Shown piece by piece: positions 9,980 to 19,674 of a DNA stretch of 64,000 nucleotides (the stretch's first letter is position 1; each line of letters starts with the position of its first letter). Origin of the DNA: Marinomonas lutimaris (GTDB taxonomy: Bacteria > Pseudomonadota > Gammaproteobacteria > Pseudomonadales > Marinomonadaceae); assembly GCF_019426345.1 (NCBI RefSeq), contig NZ_JAHLLW010000005.1, positions 167,447 to 231,446 on the forward strand, given 5' to 3'. The position numbers and the translations under genes were made by a program. Below the pieces are notes generated by a model. The model searched no databases and was not told the origin of the DNA. It saw only the letters and a list, made by a program, of their open reading frames with translations.

Positions 9980-11506
9980 CTATTTATTTGCCATGACTCT
10001 ATTTCGTCCAGCTTCTTTGGCCAAATAGAGTTGTTTGTCCGCTCTGGCGAACAAGGCTTCTGGTTCTTCTTGAGTCTGAAGTTCAGAGATGCCAATTGAA
10101 ACTGAAATAGAAACGGGCTCACCTTGCATGTTAAATGGTGTTTTTGCTACGGCAAGACGAATAGCCTCGGCGCGTTCAACTGCTTGTGTTAGCGTGGTAT
10201 CAGGAAAAGCAATAACGAACTCTTCGCCACCGTAACGGAACATCAGGTCTTCTTTTTGTAGAACACTGCGTATTTGTTTTGGTACTAGGCGCAATACCTT
10301 ATCACCAGCAAGATGCCCCCAAGTATCGTTTACTTTTTTGAAATGATCGATATCACAGACCGCTAAGCAAATAGGCTTTTTGGTTTTTTGCATGATTTTG
10401 CACAGAGGAAGAATTGCATCTTGATACGCTGTGCGATTTGGTAAATCGGTTAATGAGTCTGTCATTGCCTGAGCGAGCTTTTCTTGTAATAGCGAACGCA
10501 ATGAGGCGGTATCTTTTTCCATTCGCGTTACTTTATTTTTCAGCAAGGTGATAGATTGAGTCGCATGTTTTTCCTGCTCTACCATCTGTGTTTTGTATTC
10601 TGTCATGGTGCTCGAAATAGTTGATAGCCTTTCGCTAATAAGCGTTTTGAGGCTGTCTAAATCGTTCGCATCTTGTACTGCCTGAGATGTATCACTGACC
10701 TGCACTTGTAACTTGTTACTAAAGCCTTCGCGACTTTCCGATAACGATTTTTGTGAGCGGTAGCTACTGGTAATGGATTCGTTGATGCTGGCGAGCTGTT
10801 TGTTTAGCTGATTAAGATAATTGGTCAGGCTTTCTTGTGTTTTGCCGATGGCAATCATGATTAAGTTGATAACTTCATCGAGTAGACCTGGCAGTTGCTG
10901 GAGGTTGTTGTTACCTAATAGCGCTTTCTTTAAGTCGACAATATCTTCGTCATAGTGACTTGGTAGCGATAAGTTATTCATTAACCCTGCAAGTGTATGG
11001 CTAATTTGCATCATGATTTCTTGGTCGTTTTTCTGTGACTTATTTTCTATATCACGATTAAAAAAACGTTTGAACAATGAATTCTTTGGTTGGCTTATCT
11101 CAGTTTGAGTTAAGGTTTTTTCTGCTAATGACAAAAAGCCTTTTAGGAGATGAGGCCATTGGGAAGATGCTTGCCAATGTAAGCGTATTTGAGCTTCAAG
11201 CTGCTTTTTCTCGTTTTGGGGAACTCTTTTATTATCTTGTCTTTCAAGTAGATCGATAAGTTCTTGTAAGGTATTTCGAACTTGTTTCGCTCTGCTTATT
11301 TGGGCTTCGTCACTTTTAATTAGCAATGGCTCAGCATTATTGAGTACATCTTGTATTTCTTGAGCGTTCGCGCCCTTTGTTATGGCTTGGCGAATTTGGC
11401 GAACAACGGAATCAAGTTCTGGATCGTTCCCTTCAGCTAACATACTTGTTCTGGAAACGGCTTTACGTAACGCTTCTATCAGTTTGTCACTCGATGATTC
11501 CGTCAT
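9980..11506 (-). CDS. Cytoplasmic diguanylate cyclase (GGDEF) with long coiled-coil N terminus
   Basis: The last 165 or so residues form a GGDEF domain making cyclic di-GMP, with an intact active-site loop in RYGGEEFVIAFP and the substrate segments TDSLTDLPNR and CDIDHFKKVND. The preceding 340 residues are helical, contain no membrane segment, and include a likely coiled coil (about 235-345) that may drive dimerisation. The usual inhibitory RxxD site before the GGEEF loop reads QKED, so classical product inhibition may be lost. The input signal is unknown. The gene lies 17 bases downstream of dsbA on the same strand. Confidence 0.9.
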   Translation of the reverse strand: MTESSSDKLIEALRKAVSRTSMLAEGNDPELDSVVRQIRQAITKGANAQEIQDVLNNAEPLLIKSDEAQISRAKQVRNTLQELIDLLERQDNKRVPQNEKKQLEAQIRLHWQASSQWPHLLKGFLSLAEKTLTQTEISQPKNSLFKRFFNRDIENKSQKNDQEIMMQISHTLAGLMNNLSLPSHYDEDIVDLKKALLGNNNLQQLPGLLDEVINLIMIAIGKTQESLTNYLNQLNKQLASINESITSSYRSQKSLSESREGFSNKLQVQVSDTSQAVQDANDLDSLKTLISERLSTISSTMTEYKTQMVEQEKHATQSITLLKNKVTRMEKDTASLRSLLQEKLAQAMTDSLTDLPNRTAYQDAILPLCKIMQKTKKPICLAVCDIDHFKKVNDTWGHLAGDKVLRLVPKQIRSVLQKEDLMFRYGGEEFVIAFPDTTLTQAVERAEAIRLAVAKTPFNMQGEPVSISVSIGISELQTQEEPEALFARADKQLYLAKEAGRNRVMANK

Positions 11507-11523
11507 ATCGCCTCATTCTTTTA

Positions 11524-12144
11524 TTATTTTTGACGTTCTTTTTCTATAAGAAAATCAACAACTTTGTAGATGTTTTCATTACCATTTGCAGTTTCTGCGC
11601 TTACCAAGTATTTACCGTTCACAATTAGTCCTGGTACGCCACGAGCGCCGTAGGCACGTATTTTTGCATCGGCTTGGCTAAGACGGCTATTTACAGCAAA
11701 AGAATTAAATTGCTTACGGAATTCGTCTTCGCTGACGCCATAGTTAGCAAAGAAAGCGGCCAGCGCATCTTCTGAGTTTAGGTTACGACGTTCAACATGG
11801 ATAGCGTTAAAAAGATCTGCGCGAATTTTATCTTCTATACCTAATAAATCAGCAACATAGAAAGCCTTAGCGTGCGCTAACCAACCACGTCCAAACACAG
11901 CTGGCAGGAATTTAAAATCAACATCGCTTGGTAGGTCTTTTTTCCAAGCTTGAGTAATAGGTTCTAGTTTGTAGCAATGCGGGCATCCGTACCAAAATAT
12001 CTCAGTTACTTCGATCTTGCTTGGGTCGCTGGTACGAACTGGCGTTTTGATGGTGGTATAACCGTTACCGTCACTGTATTCAGCAGCAGCGGCTGTCAGT
12101 GGGATGAGAAGAGATAGTACTAGTGCTGAAAACAGCTTTATCAT
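11524..12144 (-). CDS. dsbA: Periplasmic thiol:disulfide interchange protein DsbA
   Basis: DsbA introduces disulfide bonds into exported proteins. It has a signal peptide (about 1-20, ending TAAAA) and the thioredoxin-fold active site C54-P-H-C57 in the context FWYGCPHCYKLEP. The cis-proline loop is GVPGLIV. The 206-residue precursor length is typical. Its redox partner DsbB is encoded separately at 23034 in this window. It is divergent from engB across a 325-base gap. Confidence 0.96.
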   Translation of the reverse strand: MIKLFSALVLSLLIPLTAAAAEYSDGNGYTTIKTPVRTSDPSKIEVTEIFWYGCPHCYKLEPITQAWKKDLPSDVDFKFLPAVFGRGWLAHAKAFYVADLLGIEDKIRADLFNAIHVERRNLNSEDALAAFFANYGVSEDEFRKQFNSFAVNSRLSQADAKIRAYGARGVPGLIVNGKYLVSAETANGNENIYKVVDFLIEKERQK

Positions 12145-12469
12145 GGGGGACTCCTAGTCGAATTAATGGTTTCGTTAACTTATAAAGGTATTCTTACATC
12201 ATGCACAGAATTACAACAGAATACGATTCCATCAAAGACTTAAGGTTCTAATTTTCCAGTAAGTTTACATAAAACTTACATTATTGAAATCAATTGTTCG
12301 GTCGTTATTTGTCTTGTTTTGTAAATCCTTGCCTCTATTGTGTTCATTTGTCCGTTATAGAGGCGGCTAACTGAGTTTAACATGGCATATTTTCATGTTT
12401 GCTGGCATTATATACAGCAATTGAAATAAACCTGAATGCAAATCCGAATCTATTGACGAATATCAACTT
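12145..12469. other. Divergent dsbA-engB intergenic region
   Basis: This 325-base AT-rich stretch holds the promoters of dsbA (minus) and engB (plus), but no unambiguous -35/-10 pair. In enterics and Pseudomonas a Spot 42/ErsA-type small RNA lies beside engB; I looked for one and found no GC-rich hairpin with a T-run, so none is called. Confidence 0.4.
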
Positions 12470-13114
12470 ATGACCCCTTTTGACTCCACTTTCCAATCCG
12501 CGCACTTCATTAAGAGTGCAGAGAAACTTTCTCAGTGTCCTTTAGACCAAGGTGTCGAGGTCGCATTTGCAGGTCGCTCGAATGCTGGTAAATCTACAGC
12601 ATTAAATACTCTTACGAATCAAAGAAAACTGGCTCGTACTTCAAAAACACCTGGCCGTACACAGTTGATTAACTGCTTTGGTTTGAATGTTGATGATCGT
12701 CGTTTGATTGACCTTCCAGGTTACGGCTTCGCTAAAGTGCCAATTGCCATGAAAAAAGTCTGGCAAGCACATATGCAAGATTACTTGATGAATCGTCGTT
12801 CTTTAGCAGGTGTTGTCTTGGTAATGGACATTCGTCATCCATTAAAAGAATTTGATGAAATGATGCTGGATTGGGCAAAATCAAATCGCATGAAAGTTCA
12901 TGTGCTGTTAACCAAGTCTGACAAGCTAAAACGTGGACCAGCTAAATCCACTATGTTGGCTGTGCAGAAGGTTCTTAAAACCCTAGGTGTTGATGGTTCA
13001 GCTCAGACTTTCTCCTCTTTGAATGGTGATGGTGTGGATGTTTTGCGTATCAAACTCGCTGAATGGCTAGTGCTTGATAATCTTGAAGAGATTCCAGTTT
13101 CGCCAAACGCATAA
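12470..13114 (+). CDS. engB: Ribosome biogenesis GTP-binding protein YihA/YsxC
   Basis: EngB is an essential GTPase for 50S subunit assembly. The P-loop GRSNAGKS is at residues 35-42, the G2 segment [11 protein letters not shown] at about 54-64, the G3 motif [10 protein letters not shown] follows, and the G4 motif is LTKSDKL. The 214-residue length is normal. The gene ends at a terminator shared with the convergent gshA. Confidence 0.96.
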   Translation: MTPFDSTFQSAHFIKSAEKLSQCPLDQGVEVAFAGRSNAGKSTALNTLTNQRKLARTSKTPGRTQLINCFGLNVDDRRLIDLPGYGFAKVPIAMKKVWQAHMQDYLMNRRSLAGVVLVMDIRHPLKEFDEMMLDWAKSNRMKVHVLLTKSDKLKRGPAKSTMLAVQKVLKTLGVDGSAQTFSSLNGDGVDVLRIKLAEWLVLDNLEEIPVSPNA

Positions 13115-13130
13115 TGATATGAAGAAAATA

Positions 13131-13156
13131 AAAAAGCCTCGAATGAGGCTTTTTTT
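13131..13156. terminator. Bidirectional terminator between engB and gshA
   Basis: AAAAAGCCTC and GAGGCTTTTTT flank a GAAT loop. A-runs on one side and T-runs on the other allow termination in both directions, fitting the convergent genes. Confidence 0.92.
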
Positions 13157-13182
13157 ATGTCTACCAGTTCTAAAAACTTGAT

Positions 13183-14775
13183 TTACTGCGGTGTCAAATA
13201 AGCCGCGAGGAAGGTATCAAAGTCCACTTCATCTGCCGCCTCAATCGCTTCTTGATCTCGTAACGAGCGTTCTGCTTTTTCCATAAACTCACGAGTCAGT
13301 TCATCGGATAAAGGGCGAGACATCCATTCTGTTTGCTGTTCTTTTGATAGCATTAACATGGCATTTTGATAGCCTTGTTGTGCCTTGCTGCGCTCTAATA
13401 GCTGAGCAGAAGGAAGCAAGGCTTCATTGCTTAATTTTTCTCGTTGAACTTCTACTGCGTGTTTGTAAGCCGGATTGCCTGTTTTATTAGACAAAAATTC
13501 CGCGACTTCAGCGAGTGAGTTCAGCATGTCTTCTGCTTTCGTACGAAGTTTGGTTGGGCCTTGGCCGAAATCAAAGTCCATATCTAGGTCGCGGCCGTAA
13601 GATGCAATTTCTTGCTGCATCTTACGAAGTTGGCTGCACTCAGCACTGCCTAGTCGTTCATCGCCACGCAACATGCAGTAAAGCAAGAATACATCGATGA
13701 AATACAAAGTCGAAGATTGCATGCCGATAGAAGAGCTTGGATCTAGATCCATAATACGCACTTCAATGTATTCAACACCTCTAGCGTGTAGTGCTGCGCT
13801 TGGGTGTTCGCCAGGTTGAGTCACGCGTTTTGGTCGAATGTCGCTGTAGTATTCGTTTTCGATCTGCAATAAATTACTGTTAAGCTGACGATAATGCCCA
13901 TCAACTTTTACTCCAATATCTTGGTAGCGCTGATATGGTGTCTGCAAGGCTTTTTTTACTGTGCTGATGTAAGTTTCAACTTCGTTGTAACACACGTACA
14001 AATCCGCTTGAGCCTTGTTTTGATAACCAAGATCACTCATGCGAAGCGAAGTGGCTTTTGGGCCAAACCAAGTGTTTTTCTCAAGAGTATTTAGGCTATC
14101 AGGCTTTTTCGGTAAAAAGCTCTCGTCTATCGCTGGAGACGCCCCGAACAATAGTGACAACATCCAAGAGCTACGACGAAAGTTTCGGATCAAGGCGAAA
14201 TAGCTATCTGATTGAAAGACTTGTTTTTCAGCTTTTGAAAGATTGGATTTGCCTTTGTAGCTTTCCAAGAAAGACCAGAAGTCTTTATCAAAAGAGAAGT
14301 TGTAATGCATGCCCGCGATACACTGCATGATACGACCATAACGATTAGACAAACCTTCGCGGTAAACTCGTTTTAGCTTGCCTGTGTTTGATTCGCCATA
14401 ATACGCGATAGGAACATCTTCGTTACCCGCTAAATAACAAGGCATGCTGGCTGGCCATAAACATTCATTTTGCTTATAAAGTTCGTGATTGACTAGGTTG
14501 TGAATGTCTTCTAACTCTTTAATGACACCTTCAACGCTTGGATGAACACCAGTAATAAACTCCATCAAAGATTCGGAATAATCTGTAGTGATAGAACTGT
14601 GAGTCAGTGCTGAGCCCAATGCTTTCGGGTGAGGCTTATGCGAAATATGGCCTTCAGTACGGTCAACTCGTAGCGCTTCTCGCTCTACACCACGATGAAA
14701 GGTGAGTGCAGAAGTCGTCGCGGCTTGCTGGCAATGAGTTGCCAGCGCTTGCAAAGCATCGGTTAAGGTGGTCAA
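13183..14775 (-). CDS. gshA: Glutamate-cysteine ligase
   Basis: GshA makes gamma-glutamylcysteine, the first step of glutathione synthesis. The 530-residue protein is of the proteobacterial type 1 family: FHRGVEREALRV near the N terminus (ATP/metal-binding Glu residues), TDYSESLMEFITGVH, MQCIAGMHYNFSF and the GVEYIEVRIMDLDP segment. It is transcribed alone on the minus strand; a REP-type repeat lies between it and hisF. Confidence 0.96.
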   Translation of the reverse strand: MTTLTDALQALATHCQQAATTSALTFHRGVEREALRVDRTEGHISHKPHPKALGSALTHSSITTDYSESLMEFITGVHPSVEGVIKELEDIHNLVNHELYKQNECLWPASMPCYLAGNEDVPIAYYGESNTGKLKRVYREGLSNRYGRIMQCIAGMHYNFSFDKDFWSFLESYKGKSNLSKAEKQVFQSDSYFALIRNFRRSSWMLSLLFGASPAIDESFLPKKPDSLNTLEKNTWFGPKATSLRMSDLGYQNKAQADLYVCYNEVETYISTVKKALQTPYQRYQDIGVKVDGHYRQLNSNLLQIENEYYSDIRPKRVTQPGEHPSAALHARGVEYIEVRIMDLDPSSSIGMQSSTLYFIDVFLLYCMLRGDERLGSAECSQLRKMQQEIASYGRDLDMDFDFGQGPTKLRTKAEDMLNSLAEVAEFLSNKTGNPAYKHAVEVQREKLSNEALLPSAQLLERSKAQQGYQNAMLMLSKEQQTEWMSRPLSDELTREFMEKAERSLRDQEAIEAADEVDFDTFLAAYLTPQ

Positions 14776-14915
14776 GAAGTCTTCCTTCTATTGAATAAGG
14801 CAAAATTAAATTTTACGGATTGTACTCGGCAGAGTTGATTCGCAGCAAGCAACAGATTTCCCATGCACAAAAAATGCTGACTTCCCCAACATATATAAAA
14901 GAAATTTGTCGTATT

Positions 14916-14968
14916 AAAGACCGACCTACAAAAATCAAATCACCTGTAGATCGGTCTTTAGGCCGACA
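14916..14968. repeat. Isolated pair of GTAG-headed REP-type palindromes
   Basis: The block AAAGACCGACCTAC (inverse of a GTAGGTCGGTCTTT head) is followed after about 14 bases by GTAGATCGGTCTTTAGGCCG. The two halves are inverted copies of the repeat family that forms the array at 45605. It sits downstream of hisF (minus) and upstream of gshA, a typical REP position after an operon. Confidence 0.8.
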
Positions 14969-14988
14969 ATTGTCATTAGAGGAGTGGA

Positions 14989-15762
14989 TTAAAGACGCAT
15001 CTCAATGCCAGCATCGGTCATACGTTGCTTTGCTTCTTGAATGCTGTATTCGCCAAAATGGAAAATACTCGCTGCCAATACGGCATCTGCTTTGCCTTCA
15101 ATCACACCATCGACCAGATGATCCAAATTACCAACACCGCCGGAGGCAATAACAGGTACATGAACCGCTTCACTGATGGCGCGAGTGACACCCAGATCGA
15201 AACCGTTTTTAGTGCCGTCGCGGTCCATACTGGTTAGCAGAATTTCTCCTGCACCGTACTCAACCATTTTCTTTGCCCACTCAACGGCATCTAACCCAGT
15301 TGGTTTACGACCGCCATGAGTGAAAATTTCCCACTTATCTGGCTCGCCTTGTGCACTGACTTTTTTCGCATCAATGGCAACAACGATACATTGGGAGCCA
15401 AAGCGCTGTGCGGCTTCACGAACAAATTCTGGGTTAAACACCGCAGCGGTATTAATGCCGACTTTGTCTGCCCCCGCGTTTAGCATGCGACGAATGTCTT
15501 CGCAGGTGCGAATGCCACCACCAACAGTCAAAGGAATGAACACTTGGCTGGCAATGGCTTCGACCATATGAACCGTTGTCTCACGATCGTCTGAACTAGC
15601 GGTGATGTCGAGAAAAGTAATCTCATCGGCGCCTTGCTCGTTGTAGCGCTTTGCTACTTCAACTGGGTCGCCTGCGTCACGGATATCGACGAACTGAACG
15701 CCTTTAACAACGCGGCCATTGTCCACATCAAGGCAAGGAATAATACGTTTTGCTAAGCCCAT
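14989..15762 (-). CDS. hisF: Imidazole glycerol phosphate synthase cyclase subunit
   Basis: HisF condenses PRFAR with ammonia from HisH to form imidazole glycerol phosphate and AICAR. The (beta/alpha)8 barrel is shown by [20 protein letters not shown] (catalytic D12), [27 protein letters not shown] (second catalytic Asp) and [13 protein letters not shown]. At 257 residues it is full length. It lies 51 bases after hisH; the hisA gene that usually sits between them is absent. Confidence 0.97.
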   Translation of the reverse strand: MGLAKRIIPCLDVDNGRVVKGVQFVDIRDAGDPVEVAKRYNEQGADEITFLDITASSDDRETTVHMVEAIASQVFIPLTVGGGIRTCEDIRRMLNAGADKVGINTAAVFNPEFVREAAQRFGSQCIVVAIDAKKVSAQGEPDKWEIFTHGGRKPTGLDAVEWAKKMVEYGAGEILLTSMDRDGTKNGFDLGVTRAISEAVHVPVIASGGVGNLDHLVDGVIEGKADAVLAASIFHFGEYSIQEAKQRMTDAGIEMRL

Positions 15763-15813
15763 AAAATGGCGCTCCTAGAATCTAATATGCTTCTATAACT
15801 CGATGGCTCACTG

Positions 15814-16467
15814 TTATGGTTTGCCGTCCCAGTGAAGGAAGTTTTTATAAAGCTGAAGACCGTCTTTATGACTTTTTTCTGGGTGGAATTGCACGGCGAA
15901 AACATTGTCTCTAGCGAGCGCAACACAGAATTCCAAACCGTAGTCACAAGTACCAGCGACTTCGCTTTTATTTTCAGGTACTACATAAAAGCTGTGTACA
16001 AAATAAAAGCGAGCGTTGTCAGGAATATCCGCCCAAAGAGGGTGATTTATTGTGTGTTTAACCTGATTCCAGCCCATGTGCGGCACTTTAAGTTTACTGC
16101 CATCATGATCTGTGTGCTTCTCACCAAAGAATAAAGCATTGCCTTGGAAATGGTTCAAACAATCTACACCGCCGTTTTCTTCGCTATGAGACATCAAAGA
16201 TTGAATGCCGACACAAATAGCAAGAAATGGCTTTTCCGCCATGGCTTTACGAATGCTAGGAACCAGTCCAGCATTGTACATTTCACCGATACAATCACGA
16301 ATCGCGCCAACGCCTGGCAATAAAACACGATCTGCAGCATCAATCACCGCAGGATCGCTTGTAACTATCACAGAAGTATTTTCGTCAGCGACGTGTTCAA
16401 GAGCTTTGGCAACCGAGTGAAGGTTGCCCATGCCGTAATCGATCACTGCGACTGTGGATTTTTTCAT
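15814..16467 (-). CDS. hisH: Imidazole glycerol phosphate synthase glutaminase subunit
   Basis: HisH releases ammonia from glutamine for HisF. It is a class I glutamine amidotransferase with the nucleophile in AICVGIQSL and the His/Glu pair in [10 protein letters not shown]. The frame is open to 16491, but the internal ATG at 16467 ([26 protein letters not shown]) matches the family N terminus and is preceded by GGGTGAC, so I prefer it; the longer start adds eight residues. Confidence 0.93.
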   Translation of the reverse strand: MKKSTVAVIDYGMGNLHSVAKALEHVADENTSVIVTSDPAVIDAADRVLLPGVGAIRDCIGEMYNAGLVPSIRKAMAEKPFLAICVGIQSLMSHSEENGGVDCLNHFQGNALFFGEKHTDHDGSKLKVPHMGWNQVKHTINHPLWADIPDNARFYFVHSFYVVPENKSEVAGTCDYGLEFCVALARDNVFAVQFHPEKSHKDGLQLYKNFLHWDGKP

Positions 16468-16503
16468 GTCACCCGTACTCTTATTACTCATACTAAGAGA
16501 ATC

Positions 16504-17097
16504 CTACAAAGAACCTTTAGTGGAAGGCATTTGCCCAGCCATGCGTTCGTCAGCTTCTAAAGCCATGCGTAATGCACGTCCAAAGGCTTTGAAGATGGTT
16601 TCCGCTTGGTGGTGAGTATTTTTACCACGAAGATTGTCTAGGTGTAGTGTCACCTTGGCGTGGTTGATAAAACCGTGGAAAAATTCAGAGAACAAATCCA
16701 CATCAAAACCGCCAACAGAGCCGCGAGTAAAAGGTACGTGCATTTCTAAACCAGGACGACCAGAAAAGTCGATCACTACGCGAGACAAGGCTTCGTCTAA
16801 AGGAACATAAGCGTGGCCGTAACGTTTAATGCCTTTTTTATCGCCAACGGCAATGTCAAAAGCTTGGCCTAAGGTGATACCTAAATCTTCGACTGTGTGG
16901 TGAGCGTCAATGTGAAGGTCGCCAACTGCATGGATGTCTAAGTCAATCAGACCATGACGTGCTACTTGCTCAAGCATATGGTCAAGGAAAGGAACGCCTG
17001 TGACGCAGTTGAATTTACCGGTACCGTCTAAGTTAATCGATACCTTGATCTGAGTTTCAAGCGTATTACGCTCGACACTGGCAATGCGATCGGACAT
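16504..17097 (-). CDS. hisB: Imidazoleglycerol-phosphate dehydratase
   Basis: HisB dehydrates imidazole glycerol phosphate. The manganese-binding repeats are visible as [16 protein letters not shown] and [18 protein letters not shown]. The 197-residue length matches the monofunctional enzyme without the N-terminal phosphatase domain found in enterics. It is the first gene of the hisB-hisH-hisF unit on the minus strand, divergent from the AsmA-like gene. Confidence 0.97.
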   Translation of the reverse strand: MSDRIASVERNTLETQIKVSINLDGTGKFNCVTGVPFLDHMLEQVARHGLIDLDIHAVGDLHIDAHHTVEDLGITLGQAFDIAVGDKKGIKRYGHAYVPLDEALSRVVIDFSGRPGLEMHVPFTRGSVGGFDVDLFSEFFHGFINHAKVTLHLDNLRGKNTHHQAETIFKAFGRALRMALEADERMAGQMPSTKGSL

Positions 17098-17362
17098 TGA
17101 TTGGTTTCTCCACAGTGATGGTGACGAATGGTCGCCACGTTTTTATACAAGAGCATGACATAAGTTCCCCATTATAGAACGTGGGCTCTTTAGCTTCTAT
17201 GCTTTGTCTGTGTGTTTTTTGATGAGTTGTCTCTATTGCATCGATAAACTCCTACTTCGAATGCTATGATATGGCAATATATTCGATATTGAGTGCAATC
17301 TTAGGTAGGCTTCTAGCCAAGTTGAGCGCACTTGTAGTACCACACTTTTTAAGGAGTTTGTC

Positions 17363-19621
17363 ATGGTTTGGATAAAGCGACTTTCACTGCTGGTGGCTGG
17401 ATTATTAGTCATCATTGCTCTTTTGTTGGCGTACGTTATGTTGTTCGTTAATCCAAATGATTTTAAAGACGAGCTAAAAAGTGTTGCCTTAGAAAAAGCC
17501 AATGTTAACTTGCGTTTGGATGGCGATATCAGTTGGTCATTTTTTCCTTGGCTTGGTCTTGGTTTGGAGGACATAGGCGTTGCTATCGGCTCTGACCCTG
17601 AAATTTTACAATTTGATCGCGCTGAGTTTGGTTTGGCTATCTTGCCTTTGCTTGAGCGTAAAATTCAGGTTAACAAAGTCAATCTGGTTAACCTAAAGGC
17701 TAGTTTAAATAAAAACGCCCAAGGCCAAGGCAATTGGCAGCTAGACTTGCCTGACAACACGCCAGCGGCCAATTCCGCTAATACGCCAAAAGCCTCAGGC
17801 GCAGCTGATACTGCCAACGTGACGGCCAATACAGCACCCAATAATACTGATGAGAAAATCAAATTACCTGACATACAACTAGATGAACTACGCATCGAAA
17901 ATGCACAAGTGCAATATCGCGATGAGCAAGCTAAACAGCTCATTAACGCCACCCTAAATGTACAGTTAAACGATGTTCAATGGGATAAAGCTTGGCCTAT
18001 GGTGATGGACATCGCCGTGACACAAAGCGATTTAGAAGGAAAGTCACCGGTTAAGGCGAAAGCGACGTTAAACGCCAATCTTGCAGTTTTTCCTGAAAGA
18101 GAATCCTTGTCTCTAGACTCTTTGGTTTTGTCTGGCGAAGTTGAAAGCGATTTGTTACCGGCTAGCCCAATAAGCGCGAAACTTAGCGCCACCAATGTTG
18201 ATCTTGATTTACCTCAAGAAAATGTCTTAGTGGAAGGCTTGGCATTAAGTGTGCTGGGTGTCAATGTCGATGCAAAAATTCAAGCTTATCAAGTGTTAAG
18301 TGAACCTCAGTTTTCAGCTGTATTGTCTGTTGGAGAGTTTAATCCTCGTTACTTAATGACACGTTTAAATTTGCCTTTGCCAGATATGTCTGACGATACA
18401 GCGTTAACCAAAGCGCGTGCCAACATAACCTTAGAAGGGAATTTAGATTCGATTACAGCGCAGCCGATTTCTATCGCCATGGATGATACCAATATTGAAG
18501 CCAATGCGGTGGTGGATTTATCCCCTTTGCGTTGGGACGTCAGTGTTGCTGGTAAGAACTTAAATCTTGATCGTTATTTGCCAACCCCAGTCGAAAAAAG
18601 TGAAGAAAATACCGCAGAAGTGCCGCCGGTCACTGCAGATACGGCAACGACTGCAGCATCAGAGGATTTAATCCCTGTGGAGTTGATCCGCACTTTAAAC
18701 GGTCATGTGGGTGTGGTGTTTGAGAATCTTATCGTTAAGAAGTTAAAGATAGACAAAATTGAATTGGACTCGACTCAGTCTCATGGTCTGGTAAAAGTTT
18801 CTCCACTTCGTGCTTCCTTGTACAAGGGGAGTGTGTCGTCAAAGGTGAATCTAGATGTACGAGGTAAAACTCCAGTTCTAGATGTGATACCAGCTATTGA
18901 TGGTGTGCAAATTCAGCCTTTATTAGTCGATTTTATGGACATGAATAAAATTGCGGGTGCGACTTATCTAAATGGTGAGTTAAGTGCTAAAGGCAATACA
19001 GTCGATGCGCTAATGTCATCATTGCAAGGCGATTTATTGATTGATATTAAAAACGGCGCTTTGGTGGGAACCAACCTAACGAAAACCGTATGCGAAGGCA
19101 TAGCAGCGATCCGTAAAGATAAGATTGATGATCAACAGTTTGGTCCTGATACGCCATTTGAAACCATGCGCTTTCCTGCTCATATTGTGAATGGGCGAGT
19201 TTCAACTCCTGGTTTAAAAATAAGCTCTGCGGGTATTCAGGTGACGGGCGATGGTGTGGTGTCACTGCCAAATTCGTCTTTAGATTACCAAGCGAATGTG
19301 GGTATCGCGGGCAGCGAATTAGATAAGGCCTGTCATGTTAATGAGAAAGTGACTAAGTTGGCATTTCCTATTGTCTGTAAGGGACAATTTAGTGATGACC
19401 CTGCTGGTATATGTCGTCCTGATATAAAAGGCTTCGGGAACTTATTTGCTGACTTGGCAAAGGATGAGCTGAAACTTAAGGCCGACGCAGAAAAAGCGCG
19501 ACTAAAAGAAAAAGCTGAGGCAGAAAAAGCACGTGTGAAAACCAAACTAGAAGAAAAACGTAAAGCGGAAGAAGAAAGGCTTAAAGATAAGCTGAAAGAC
19601 AAATTAAAGAACTTGTTCTAA
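17363..19621 (+). CDS. AsmA family inner-membrane-anchored protein
   Basis: AsmA-family proteins are large periplasmic proteins anchored by one N-terminal membrane segment and linked to outer membrane lipid homeostasis. Residues 5-30 form that segment (LSLLVAGLLVIIALLLAYVMLFV). The AsmA N-terminal signature follows (VNLRLDGDISWSFFPWLGLGLEDIGVAIG), and the C-terminal AsmA-2-like region includes ADLAKDELK. There is an Ala/Thr/Asn-rich low-complexity linker at about 128-165 and a highly charged Lys/Glu coiled coil over the last 55 residues. GGAG before the ATG supports the start. It lies directly before mutY, as in Pseudomonas. Confidence 0.9.
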   Translation: MVWIKRLSLLVAGLLVIIALLLAYVMLFVNPNDFKDELKSVALEKANVNLRLDGDISWSFFPWLGLGLEDIGVAIGSDPEILQFDRAEFGLAILPLLERKIQVNKVNLVNLKASLNKNAQGQGNWQLDLPDNTPAANSANTPKASGAADTANVTANTAPNNTDEKIKLPDIQLDELRIENAQVQYRDEQAKQLINATLNVQLNDVQWDKAWPMVMDIAVTQSDLEGKSPVKAKATLNANLAVFPERESLSLDSLVLSGEVESDLLPASPISAKLSATNVDLDLPQENVLVEGLALSVLGVNVDAKIQAYQVLSEPQFSAVLSVGEFNPRYLMTRLNLPLPDMSDDTALTKARANITLEGNLDSITAQPISIAMDDTNIEANAVVDLSPLRWDVSVAGKNLNLDRYLPTPVEKSEENTAEVPPVTADTATTAASEDLIPVELIRTLNGHVGVVFENLIVKKLKIDKIELDSTQSHGLVKVSPLRASLYKGSVSSKVNLDVRGKTPVLDVIPAIDGVQIQPLLVDFMDMNKIAGATYLNGELSAKGNTVDALMSSLQGDLLIDIKNGALVGTNLTKTVCEGIAAIRKDKIDDQQFGPDTPFETMRFPAHIVNGRVSTPGLKISSAGIQVTGDGVVSLPNSSLDYQANVGIAGSELDKACHVNEKVTKLAFPIVCKGQFSDDPAGICRPDIKGFGNLFADLAKDELKLKADAEKARLKEKAEAEKARVKTKLEEKRKAEEERLKDKLKDKLKNLF

Positions 19622-19674
19622 TCACGGATCGATTAAGACGTGGATTGTTTAGAATATTGTTACGTGAGAAATAA

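Noticed and set aside
12145..12469. Spot 42/ErsA-like small RNA beside engB
   Set aside because: Position would fit, but no GC-rich terminator or conserved core was found.
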